Shown here piece after piece: positions 16,170 through 24,356 of a stretch of DNA of 64,000 nt. The stretch covers positions 62,001 through 126,000 of the forward strand of contig LADS01000029.1 of assembly GCA_000961725.1 (NCBI GenBank), read 5' to 3'. The first letter of the stretch is position 1; each line of letters begins with the position of its first letter. The translations under genes were made by a program, and so were the position numbers. The notes under the pieces are model-generated. The model saw only the letters and a list, made by a program, of their open reading frames with translations. It had not been told where the DNA came from and made no database searches. The DNA comes from Desulfobulbaceae bacterium BRH_c16a (lineage in GTDB: Bacteria > Desulfobacterota > Desulfobulbia > Desulfobulbales > Desulfocapsaceae).

Positions 16170-17906
16170 ATGACTGTGCCCGACAACGCGGTAGAATTTT
16201 TTGCCCGGTATACCGTAGCCGGCGATCACGCCCGGAGTGATTACACAGGGTTGATAAAAACACTTGTCGAGAAAAAGCAAAAGGAAGGGGATGTCTGGCA
16301 ACCGGCGATAACCGCCGCTTATGCGCTGCTCTTGGCCGAAATAATAGAAAACCGACAGAATCCGGTGCAGGCGATATCCTTTGGCACATCGGGCTGGCGA
16401 GGCAAACTCGGCAAAGATATCTTCCTGCGCTCTGTGGCACTGGTCACCGAGGCAATTCTGCAAATGTACGAATCGGCTGAATCGGATGCCGAATTGAGCC
16501 TTCAGCTTGGCGTAAAGAACTTTGCGGAGGCCCGGCAACGAGGATGCGTGCTTGGGTTTGACAACAGATTTGCCGGACCGGAACTCGCCGCAACTGTTGC
16601 TTATGTTCTGGCAAGTCGAGGAGTTACCGTGCATTATGCCGGTGAGTCGACGACCGGTGTCCTTTCCGCTGCCGTCCTCCAACTGCATGCCGCCTTTTCC
16701 ATAAACCTTACCCCCTCGCACAACCCGCTGGAATACGGGGGCTACAAATTCAATGCCGCCGACGCCGGACCTGCTGCTTCCCTAGTAACCGAAAAGATCA
16801 CCGCCAATGCCGGACGGCTTGCCCGGGAGGGCTATAACCTTGACAAACAACCGGTAAGTCTGGAAGATGTAGAGGCTGCTTTTTCCCATGTGCGACAATT
16901 CGATGCCCTGACCACATGGAAAAAACTGGTGTGCGACAATATATCCAGACACGGGTTGGATCTCGATCGGTCGATTTCCGCATTTTTAGGGAGAAACGAT
17001 ATGGTCGTGGCGGTTGACTGCGTGCATGGGGCGAGCAGATTGCATATCCGGGAGCTGTTTCAGAACAGCAAAACCTCTGCCCTTGTCGTCATCCGCGACT
17101 CTGCCGATGTTACATTCGGAGGAGTGGCGCCTGAGCCTTCAACCGTCAATATGCAGCAGATTGTCAAGATCCTGAAGGAGAGGCCAGAGCCCCTCAAGCT
17201 GGGGGCGATCATCGACCCCGATGGTGACAGAATTCGTTTTACCGACGGAAAGAACGAGATCGGCATGAATCAGTTCGGAGCGATGGCCTACCATTTTCTT
17301 CATGAATACAAAGGCAGGAAGGGGATGGTTGCCAAGACGGTGGCGACTTCAAATCTGGCAAACAGCATAGCGGCAGCATTTGGCGAGGAAATCTATGAGC
17401 CGCCGGTCGGATTTAAAAATTTCAAGCCGGTAATTGACAGAGCGCTCGTATTTTTTGAAGAATCGGACGGCATATCGATTACAGGACATACTCCCGAAAA
17501 AGATGCCTATATAGGATTATTGCTTGCGCTGGAAATGATGCTGGCGACATCTATGAATCTAGGCGAGTATCTGGCAGCCATAGAAAAAGAATTCGGCGCT
17601 TTCTATCCGGAACGTGACGGAGTAGAGGTAAGCATAAAAGGCGAGCAACTGCTGACCAGGCTGGCCGGTCTGGAAAAATATCAGCCGGGGAGTGTGATTG
17701 CGGTCGGTAAAGCAACCAGGCGAATTCAACAGGTGATCGCCAGCGATGGGCGAAAAATGATCTTCGAAGACGGTTCCTGGTTGATGATCCGTCCCTCCGG
17801 CACCGAGCCGAAAGTCAGATTCTACGTTGAATCGCGAGATTTGGCCGGTACCGGGGATCTGGTGGCAACCGCCAGGAGCATGCTGGTAGAAACAGGCATC
17901 ATGTAA
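16170..17906 (+). CDS. Phosphohexomutase (phosphoglucomutase/phosphomannomutase family)
   Basis: A 578-residue alpha-D-phosphohexomutase. The domains run in the usual order: TSGWRGKLGKD near the N-terminus, the phosphoserine loop TPSHNPLEYGGYKFN, the metal loop DPDGDRIRF, the sugar-binding EESDGIS, and the phosphate-binding RPSGTEPKVRFYVE. It probably interconverts hexose 1- and 6-phosphates, supplying glucose 1-phosphate for galU and glycogen (glgB is in this window). About 70 extra N-terminal residues precede the usual domain start. GGAGGTGG is ideally placed before ATG 16170. Choice of glucose, mannose or glucosamine substrate cannot be made from sequence alone. Confidence 0.9.
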   Translation: MTVPDNAVEFFARYTVAGDHARSDYTGLIKTLVEKKQKEGDVWQPAITAAYALLLAEIIENRQNPVQAISFGTSGWRGKLGKDIFLRSVALVTEAILQMYESAESDAELSLQLGVKNFAEARQRGCVLGFDNRFAGPELAATVAYVLASRGVTVHYAGESTTGVLSAAVLQLHAAFSINLTPSHNPLEYGGYKFNAADAGPAASLVTEKITANAGRLAREGYNLDKQPVSLEDVEAAFSHVRQFDALTTWKKLVCDNISRHGLDLDRSISAFLGRNDMVVAVDCVHGASRLHIRELFQNSKTSALVVIRDSADVTFGGVAPEPSTVNMQQIVKILKERPEPLKLGAIIDPDGDRIRFTDGKNEIGMNQFGAMAYHFLHEYKGRKGMVAKTVATSNLANSIAAAFGEEIYEPPVGFKNFKPVIDRALVFFEESDGISITGHTPEKDAYIGLLLALEMMLATSMNLGEYLAAIEKEFGAFYPERDGVEVSIKGEQLLTRLAGLEKYQPGSVIAVGKATRRIQQVIASDGRKMIFEDGSWLMIRPSGTEPKVRFYVESRDLAGTGDLVATARSMLVETGIM

Positions 17907-18016
17907 TCTCTTTGCGCCTTTTTTGTCTTTAAGAGTTGCAGTTGCAAATTACTCTGCAGGTATTATTGTCAGCATGTGGAAAAAAACTATCATATCAATA
18001 AATTCAGGAGCTCTGT

Positions 18017-18853
18017 ATGTGGGAATATACTGACAAGGTTCAGCAACATTTTCTGACCCCTCAAAACGTCGGCGAAATAGAAAAACCAAGCGGCACCGGA
18101 GATGTCGGGTCACTGGCCTGTGGCGATGCCTTGAAGCTGACGCTTAAGATAGATGGAAACGATATCATAACCGATGCCAAGTTCAAAACCTTTGGTTGCG
18201 CCAGTGCCATTGCCTCTTCGTCCGTTCTGACCGAGATGGTGAAAGGAATGTCGGTCAATGAGGCAGCCAAGATAACCAATGAAGACATAGCCCTGGCACT
18301 TGGGGGCCTGCCGAAGGAAAAAATGCACTGCTCGGTTATGGGACGCGAAGCCTTGGAAGCGGCCATTGCCGATTATCGCGGCCTGAAACTGCCGATGGCG
18401 GAAGGGGAGGTGGTCTGCGAATGTTTTGGCGTGACCGATCTCGAGATTATCAGAGCGATAAACGAATCCAGCCTTCGATCGGTTGAGGAAATCACCAACT
18501 TCACCAAGGCCGGCGGAGGATGCGGCAAGTGCGAAGACAAGCTGAGAAAAATTCTGCAGGAAACGGTGAGCGGCAAATCGGAATTCACCATTCCCCAGGC
18601 AAAACCAAAAAGAATGACCTCGCTGCAGAAAATAAAGAAGATTGAAGAAGTCCTGGAGCGGGAAATACGGCCGGGCCTCAAAAAAGACGGTGGTGATATC
18701 GAACTGATCGATGTCGACGGTGATTTCGTGATCGTCTCGCTGCGTGGCGCATGCAAGAGCTGCGCTAAATCTCAAACCACCATAAAAGAATATGTCGAGA
18801 AAAAGCTGCGGGAACTGGTGTTTGAGAGTCTCATCGTGGAGGAAGAGAATTAA
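18017..18853 (+). CDS. nifU: NifU-type Fe-S scaffold protein (three domains)
   Basis: A 278-residue iron-sulfur assembly scaffold with the full NifU layout. An IscU-like domain (1-125) carries Cys in LACGD, FGCASA and MHCSVMG. A central BFD-like [2Fe-2S] domain has VCECFGVTD and GGGCGKCEDKL. A C-terminal Nfu domain has the CKSCAKSQTT CxxC. Clusters built on NifU with sulfur from NifS pass to apo-enzymes. The gene overlaps nifS by one base (TAATG). No nitrogenase genes are visible, so this is probably the general housekeeping system, as in several anaerobes. AGGAG is present before ATG 18017. Confidence 0.95.
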   Translation: MWEYTDKVQQHFLTPQNVGEIEKPSGTGDVGSLACGDALKLTLKIDGNDIITDAKFKTFGCASAIASSSVLTEMVKGMSVNEAAKITNEDIALALGGLPKEKMHCSVMGREALEAAIADYRGLKLPMAEGEVVCECFGVTDLEIIRAINESSLRSVEEITNFTKAGGGCGKCEDKLRKILQETVSGKSEFTIPQAKPKRMTSLQKIKKIEEVLEREIRPGLKKDGGDIELIDVDGDFVIVSLRGACKSCAKSQTTIKEYVEKKLRELVFESLIVEEEN

Positions 18854-20031
18854 TGGCTGCGCAAGAGAAAGTCGTTTACATGGATAATAATGCCACTACC
18901 CAGGTAGCACCCGAGGTAGTAACGGCGATGATGCCGTTTTTGATCGAATCCTATGGCAATCCTTCCAGCATGCATACCTTTGGCGGGCAAGTGGGAATGG
19001 CCATAAAGGAAGCTCGGGAGAAAGTTGCCGCTCTCCTCGGAGCGGAACAGGGAGAAATTACTTTCACCAGCTGCGGCACGGAAAGTGACTCGACAGCCAT
19101 CCTTTCGGCAGTGAGGACGTTCCCGGAAAAAAGGCATCTCGTCACTACCCGGGTAGAACATCCGGCTGTGAAGAATCTCTGCGAAAACCTCGAGACGATT
19201 ACCGGCCATAAATACCGTGTCACCCGGCTGAAAGTCGACGGCGAAGGCATGTTGGATATAGCCGAATATGAGGCGGCTTTAACCGACGATACTGCCATTG
19301 TCAGTATCATGTGGGCCAATAATGAAACAGGCGTCATTTTCCCTGTTGAAGAAATGGCCAGGATGGCTAAACAACGGGGCATACTTTTTCATACCGACGC
19401 GGTCCAGGCCGTGGGCAAGATTCCCATTGATCTGAAGAGCCTGGATATCGATTTTCTTTCCTTGTCCGGACACAAGCTTCATGCCCCTAAAGGGGTGGGA
19501 GTTCTCTATATCAAAAGAGGCACGTTGTTTGTGCCATTTCTGAATGGCGGCCATCAGGAGCATGGTCGCAGGGGGGGAACCGAAAACGTCGCTTCAATCG
19601 TTGCACTTGGACGAGCCTGCGAACTGGCGCAGGAGAAAATGGTGGAAGAAAACAGCCGGGTAAAAAAACTGCGGGATAAGCTTGAAGAAGGTTTACTTGC
19701 CACTATTCCGAAATCCATGCTGAACGGCCATAAGACCGAGCGATTGCCCAACACCGCCAATATCAGTTTTGAATATGTCGAAGGTGAGGCGATTCTCCTC
19801 TATATGAATCAGCACAAGATTTGTGCTTCTTCCGGGTCCGCCTGTACTTCCGGGTCGCTCGAACCATCTCATGTGCTCCGGGCGATGGGAGTGCCTTTCA
19901 CTGCTGCGCACGGCTCTATCCGCTTTTCCCTGAGCGTTTACAATACTGAGGAAGAAGTTGACTTTGTTATAGAAAAGATGCCGGCAATAATCGAGTCTCT
20001 GAGAAAGCTTTCACCTTTCTGGAAGGGGTAG
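18853..20031 (+). CDS. nifS: Cysteine desulfurase NifS/IscS family
   Basis: A 392-residue PLP enzyme that takes sulfur from cysteine. The N-terminal YMDNNATTQVAPEV is NifS-like. The PLP-lysine lies in SLSGHKLHAPKGVG, and the persulfide Cys loop is SSGSACTSGSLEPSHVL. It begins one base inside the nifU stop, which predicts tight co-expression and a NifU-NifS pair. The thyX gene starts 4 bases after its stop, so the three form one transcription unit. Confidence 0.96.
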   Translation: MAAQEKVVYMDNNATTQVAPEVVTAMMPFLIESYGNPSSMHTFGGQVGMAIKEAREKVAALLGAEQGEITFTSCGTESDSTAILSAVRTFPEKRHLVTTRVEHPAVKNLCENLETITGHKYRVTRLKVDGEGMLDIAEYEAALTDDTAIVSIMWANNETGVIFPVEEMARMAKQRGILFHTDAVQAVGKIPIDLKSLDIDFLSLSGHKLHAPKGVGVLYIKRGTLFVPFLNGGHQEHGRRGGTENVASIVALGRACELAQEKMVEENSRVKKLRDKLEEGLLATIPKSMLNGHKTERLPNTANISFEYVEGEAILLYMNQHKICASSGSACTSGSLEPSHVLRAMGVPFTAAHGSIRFSLSVYNTEEEVDFVIEKMPAIIESLRKLSPFWKG

Positions 20032-20035
20032 TCGA

Positions 20036-20965
20036 ATGAAAATTGTAGAGCCTTCTTTCGAAATACAAAACGATCTGGACGATGTTTCTATCGCTGTGCG
20101 ACTGGAAGCCTGTGGTCGGGTATGCTATAAGAGTGAGGACAAAATCACCGATGATTCCGCTCTTCCTTTTGTTACCCGCATTGCCGCCCACGGCCATAAT
20201 TCAGTGCTTGAAATGGCAGTCGTTTCTTTCAAACTGCAATGTCTGCCGCGACATGTTCAGGAATTGCTTGCCTGCCAGCCTAAATACCTTGTGGTCGACG
20301 TGGTTGAGGCAGGAATGTTGATTACCGGCTCCATCCGTGCCTTCAGGGAACTCTACAATCAACATAAACACAACCGGATCATCAACACTCTTACCGGGAT
20401 GCTCGCCCTGGATTTACCATATCTTTTTGACACTATTTTTGATAAGAGTATTGCCTTGGAGAAGGATCCCGAACTCGTTATAACCAGGCTGGGCCTGCGG
20501 GATGTCGACAGCCTCCCGGATTTCCTCAGGAAAAAACACCGGTTTGTCAGCGTCAGATTTATTGTCAATCGTGCAGTGACTCACGAACTGGTACGGCACA
20601 GGCCGTGTTCATTTCTCCAGGAGAGTCAACGCTACTGCCGTTACGGTCAGGATAAATTCGACAATCAGGTGACGTTTATCAAGCCGATGTTTTATCAGGA
20701 AGGGAGCAAGGAGTTTGAGCTTTGGCAAGAGGCGATGGAATTGACGGAGGCCAGATATCTCAAGCTTCTCGAGACCTCGACTCCCCAGGCGGCAAGGACG
20801 GTATTGCCCAACTCCTGCAAAACCGAGATAATAGTGTATTGCAATCTCGAAGAGTGGCAGCATATCTTTTCACTGCGGACATCACCGGCCGCGGAACCAT
20901 CCATGCGTGAAATTATGATCCCCTTACAGCTTGAGATGCAAAAAAGGTTCATGCTGAACGAGTAA
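20036..20965 (+). CDS. thyX: Flavin-dependent thymidylate synthase
   Basis: Makes dTMP from dUMP using methylene-tetrahydrofolate and FAD/NADPH. The ThyX signature appears as RHRPCSFLQESQRY, close to the RHRxxSxxExSxR consensus with Gln before Glu. HNSVLEMAVVSF and the late LPNSCKTEIIVYCNLEEW also fit. At 309 residues it is longer than the common 220-250, because of an extra helical stretch about residues 95-165. The enzyme suits an anaerobe lacking ThyA. It lies directly behind nifS; the functional link is unclear and may be only transcriptional. Confidence 0.93.
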   Translation: MKIVEPSFEIQNDLDDVSIAVRLEACGRVCYKSEDKITDDSALPFVTRIAAHGHNSVLEMAVVSFKLQCLPRHVQELLACQPKYLVVDVVEAGMLITGSIRAFRELYNQHKHNRIINTLTGMLALDLPYLFDTIFDKSIALEKDPELVITRLGLRDVDSLPDFLRKKHRFVSVRFIVNRAVTHELVRHRPCSFLQESQRYCRYGQDKFDNQVTFIKPMFYQEGSKEFELWQEAMELTEARYLKLLETSTPQAARTVLPNSCKTEIIVYCNLEEWQHIFSLRTSPAAEPSMREIMIPLQLEMQKRFMLNE

Positions 20966-21101
20966 TGCATCGTAAAGGTTGTTGCTGTAAAGGTAAGATC
21001 TTTTACTTTAAGATGGTTTTGAGTATGATTTTTTTCCGTAGATGACAGGGTGAGGTGTCGCCCGAGTTCTGAAAAAATGATTTTCCAGCGGTTTACCAAC
21101 T

Positions 21102-23351
21102 ATGGCTTTACAAAGTAGCGATTCTTCACGCCGATCTTCCATGAAGAAGACCGTCAAAGATCAATCCGGTGCGAGCAAAATAAAAATCGGCGAACTTTTA
21201 AGTAAAGCCGGGTACATAACGCCCAGTCAGCTTGAAACGGCAAAAAAAATCCTGCAGAAAAACGGCGGCCGCCTCGGTGCTATTTTACGACAACTTGAGT
21301 ATATTGACGACAACACCGTTTTTAATTTTCTCAGCAGACAGCATAATTATCCTGCCGTTGTCATAAAAAACGAACCACCCTCCAAAGATGTAATCAAGCT
21401 TCTGCCGTACAAACATGCCAAGGAATACTTTGCTTTCCCCCTGAGGATAGCCGGCAGCACCCTGCAGATTACCATGGCGGAACCATCGGATACTGCTGCC
21501 GTTGAGGAACTGCAGAATCTCGTCAACAGAGAGCTTGCCGTCTGTGTTTCCACCGAGGCCGATATCGTTGAAGCGTATCAGAAGTATTACGGCATCGACG
21601 AGGCGGAAGCGAAGTCGTTGTTCGGCGGTGCAGAGGAAGCTGAAGAAGAACTGGATGTCAGCCAGATTAACGATTTCGGGTCGATCGTTGCCGAAGCTGC
21701 CGATGATTTTGAGATTGAAGCGGATGCCGCCGAAGATTATGGCGAGCAGTTTGCCGCTTCCGACGCGCCTATCATCAAACTGGTCAATGGTATCCTTGTA
21801 AAAGCAGTGCAGGAAGGCGTCTCCGATATCCATGTCGAGCCTTATGAAAAAACCATGCAGGTAAGGTATCGCAAGGACGGCTCTCTGTTCAAGACCATGA
21901 ACCTCCCCCTGACCATAAAGAATGCCCTTGTTGCGAGGATGAAGATCCTCTCAGGACTCGATATCACCGAACGGCGAGTTCCCCAGGATGGTCGTATTAA
22001 AATGCGCATGGGAAAGAATCGTTCGGTCGATTTCCGTGTTTCGTCTCTGCCGACGCTGTTCGGCGAATCGGTTGTTCTTCGTATACTTGATAAAGCATCG
22101 CTGAATGTCGATTTGACCAAGCTTGGTTTTGAAACAAAAACCTTCGAAATGCTCAAGAGATGCCTGAGTCGACCGCAGGGTTTGCTGCTTGTTACCGGGC
22201 CTACCGGTTCGGGAAAGACCGTTACGCTGTATTCAGCTCTCAACTCAATGAACAGCGAAGATATTAAAATTCTTACAGCCGAGGATCCGGTTGAATTTAA
22301 CTTCAAGGGGATAAATCAGGTCAATGTCCATAAGGAAGTGGGAATGACCTTCGCCGCTGCCCTCAAGGCATTTCTTCGCCAGGATCCCGATATCATCATG
22401 GTCGGTGAGATTCGGGATATCGATACTGCGGAAATTGCCATCAAGGCTGCCATGACCGGCCATCTGGTCTTTTCTACGCTGCATACCAACGATAGTGCTG
22501 CGACAATCGGCCGTCTGGTCGATATCGGCATTCCACCGTACATGCTGGCCTCGTCGGTCAGCATGGTACTCTCTCAACGACTAGGCCGGAAGCTTTGTAA
22601 CAACTGCAAAAAAATAACCAAATACGAACCTCAGGAACTCTTGAAAGTAGGATTTCGCGAAGATGAGGTGAATGAACTGGAAATCTATGGGGCAACAGGC
22701 TGCCCTGAGTGTAATGGTCTTGGCTATAGAGGACGTGTCGGTTTTTTTGAGTTGATGGAAATAACCGAAGAGGTTGCCAAAGCGATCAGTGCAGAGGTGC
22801 CTGAAGATCAACTGCGGAAAATCGCCGTACAGGAGGGGATGACGCCTCTGCGTGACGCCGCTTTGGAGAAGGTGCGACAGGGAATAACCAGTGTTGAAGA
22901 GGCCTTGCGAAGAACTGTTGCGCATAAAGAGAGCTTGCCCGCGTATCTCGTCAATCCCGATCAGGAGAACTATGAGGACGGTGATGTTATCATTAGGGAA
23001 GGCAATAAGGACATCGATTTTTTCAAACTGATCCGGGGCGGTTTGACCGTTATCAAAGGCGGGAAAAAGATAGCCGAACTGACCGAACCGGGAGAGTATT
23101 TCGGCGAGATGGCGGCCATTACCGGGGAGCAGCGCACCGCTTCGATAATCAGCCAGGGGAGGTCGACCGTGAAGCGCTTTCCCGGCGATAAGATCGAAGA
23201 GCTTATTGAAAAATATCCCGATGTTTCAAGACACCTTTTTAAAACAATGTCGAAACGTCTGCAAAAAACCAATCAGATCATCGTCAAACTCGCCGGTGGG
23301 GGAGGGAGAAAACCACCGCCGGGCCCTCCTTCGCCGATGGGCAAACAGTAA
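21102..23351 (+). CDS. PilB/GspE-type ATPase with C-terminal cyclic-nucleotide-binding domain
   Basis: A 749-residue secretion or pilus assembly ATPase. Residues about 25-165 form a MshEN/GspE N-terminal domain (IGELLSKAGYITPSQLETAKK). The T2SSE ATPase spans about 200-600, with Walker A GPTGSGKT about residue 366, DIIMVGEIRD and TGHLVFSTLHTND. A zinc module has CNNCKK and CPECNG. Residues about 623-720 are a CRP-like cyclic-nucleotide domain (DFFKLIRGGLTVIKGGKK, GEYFGEMAAITGEQRTAS), followed by a Pro/Gly tail. No pilC, pilT or pilin genes are adjacent. Fusion of a nucleotide sensor to this motor suggests direct second-messenger control; that is inference. Confidence 0.9.
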   Translation: MALQSSDSSRRSSMKKTVKDQSGASKIKIGELLSKAGYITPSQLETAKKILQKNGGRLGAILRQLEYIDDNTVFNFLSRQHNYPAVVIKNEPPSKDVIKLLPYKHAKEYFAFPLRIAGSTLQITMAEPSDTAAVEELQNLVNRELAVCVSTEADIVEAYQKYYGIDEAEAKSLFGGAEEAEEELDVSQINDFGSIVAEAADDFEIEADAAEDYGEQFAASDAPIIKLVNGILVKAVQEGVSDIHVEPYEKTMQVRYRKDGSLFKTMNLPLTIKNALVARMKILSGLDITERRVPQDGRIKMRMGKNRSVDFRVSSLPTLFGESVVLRILDKASLNVDLTKLGFETKTFEMLKRCLSRPQGLLLVTGPTGSGKTVTLYSALNSMNSEDIKILTAEDPVEFNFKGINQVNVHKEVGMTFAAALKAFLRQDPDIIMVGEIRDIDTAEIAIKAAMTGHLVFSTLHTNDSAATIGRLVDIGIPPYMLASSVSMVLSQRLGRKLCNNCKKITKYEPQELLKVGFREDEVNELEIYGATGCPECNGLGYRGRVGFFELMEITEEVAKAISAEVPEDQLRKIAVQEGMTPLRDAALEKVRQGITSVEEALRRTVAHKESLPAYLVNPDQENYEDGDVIIREGNKDIDFFKLIRGGLTVIKGGKKIAELTEPGEYFGEMAAITGEQRTASIISQGRSTVKRFPGDKIEELIEKYPDVSRHLFKTMSKRLQKTNQIIVKLAGGGGRKPPPGPPSPMGKQ

Positions 23352-23393
23352 ATTACTCCTCTGGTAAAAACGGAAATTTCCTCATCGGACCAA

Positions 23394-24356
23394 ATGCGAG
23401 CTCCCTCTTCAGACAGGCTGCGTGTTGCTGTTCTCCTGGACGGCAAACCGGGGCATGAAAAGCAAACCAAAGGGATACTCCAGGCCATGCAAACCATGGT
23501 CGAGGTGGAGGTCGTCCATATTCATGCCGGGCGGTTGAGCCCTCTTGCCCAGATTTTTCAGACGTTTCTTCTCCTTATGCCGGGCAAGGGACCTTCAAAC
23601 CCGTTGGTTGCCGGAGCCGATCTTCTGCTGGGAACCGGCAGTCAAACCCATCTACCTTTGCTGGCATTGAAAAAAAGGTACGGCATCCCTGCCATTACCT
23701 GCATGAAGCCGCCCCTGCACTTGAGAGAGCGCTTTGATCTTTGTTTCGTTCCCGAGCATGACGGCATAGGCGAACAGGGGAATATCATGCTCACGTCAGG
23801 TGCTCCTAATTGTTCAATCAACAGTGGGATGCATCGGGAAGATCATGGCTTGATCCTGCTTGGAGGTATCGATCGGAAAAGCCACAGGTGGGATTCTGAA
23901 CGCGTTTACGTAATGGTCAAACGGATCATAGAAACTGAACGGGAAAAAAAATGGACGATTTCCTCCTCGCCGAGGACGCCGCAAGAAACTGTTTTATTGC
24001 TGGAAAGGCTGGCCGGAGAGTCGGAAAATGCCTGCTTTTTTCATTATAAGGATACAAGTCCGGGGTGGATTGAGGATCAGTATGATATAAACAGTGTGGT
24101 GTGGGTCACTGCCGATTCCATATCAATGTTGTATGAAGCTTTGACAGCCGGTTGCAAAGTCGGAGTTTTGCCCATGCAGTGGAAGAGGAAGAACGGCAAA
24201 TTCAAAAAGAACGAGGATCTGTTATTAGAAAAAAAACTCGTCATATCATACTACTCCTGGGTCAACGGTGAGAGCAATTGGCGTGAAGATATTGAACTTA
24301 ATGAAGCACAACGTTGTGCTGAACGGATTTTGCAAAAATGGCTACCCAACAGCTGA
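23394..24356 (+). CDS. ELM1-family putative glycosyltransferase (DUF1022)
   Basis: A 320-residue protein resembling the bacterial ELM1/GtrOC1 family (COG3660). DGKPGHEKQTKGILQA at the N-terminus, GTGSQTHLPLLALKKRYG, and the late VWVTADSISMLYEALTAGCKVGVL are typical. The plant member takes part in mitochondrial fission; bacterial members are predicted glycosyltransferases, usually linked to cell-surface polysaccharide. The family matches best over the whole length, with no signal peptide or membrane segment. Its 3' end overlaps the next gene, a double GT4 glycosyltransferase, by 19 bases, which supports a surface-glycan role. Confidence 0.8.
   Translation: MRAPSSDRLRVAVLLDGKPGHEKQTKGILQAMQTMVEVEVVHIHAGRLSPLAQIFQTFLLLMPGKGPSNPLVAGADLLLGTGSQTHLPLLALKKRYGIPAITCMKPPLHLRERFDLCFVPEHDGIGEQGNIMLTSGAPNCSINSGMHREDHGLILLGGIDRKSHRWDSERVYVMVKRIIETEREKKWTISSSPRTPQETVLLLERLAGESENACFFHYKDTSPGWIEDQYDINSVVWVTADSISMLYEALTAGCKVGVLPMQWKRKNGKFKKNEDLLLEKKLVISYYSWVNGESNWREDIELNEAQRCAERILQKWLPNS

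Noticed and set aside
20966-21101. Possible terminator or riboswitch between thyX and the PilB-like gene
   Set aside because: A weak AAAGGTAA/TTTTACTTT pairing exists but has bulges and no clear T-run; no riboswitch consensus seen.
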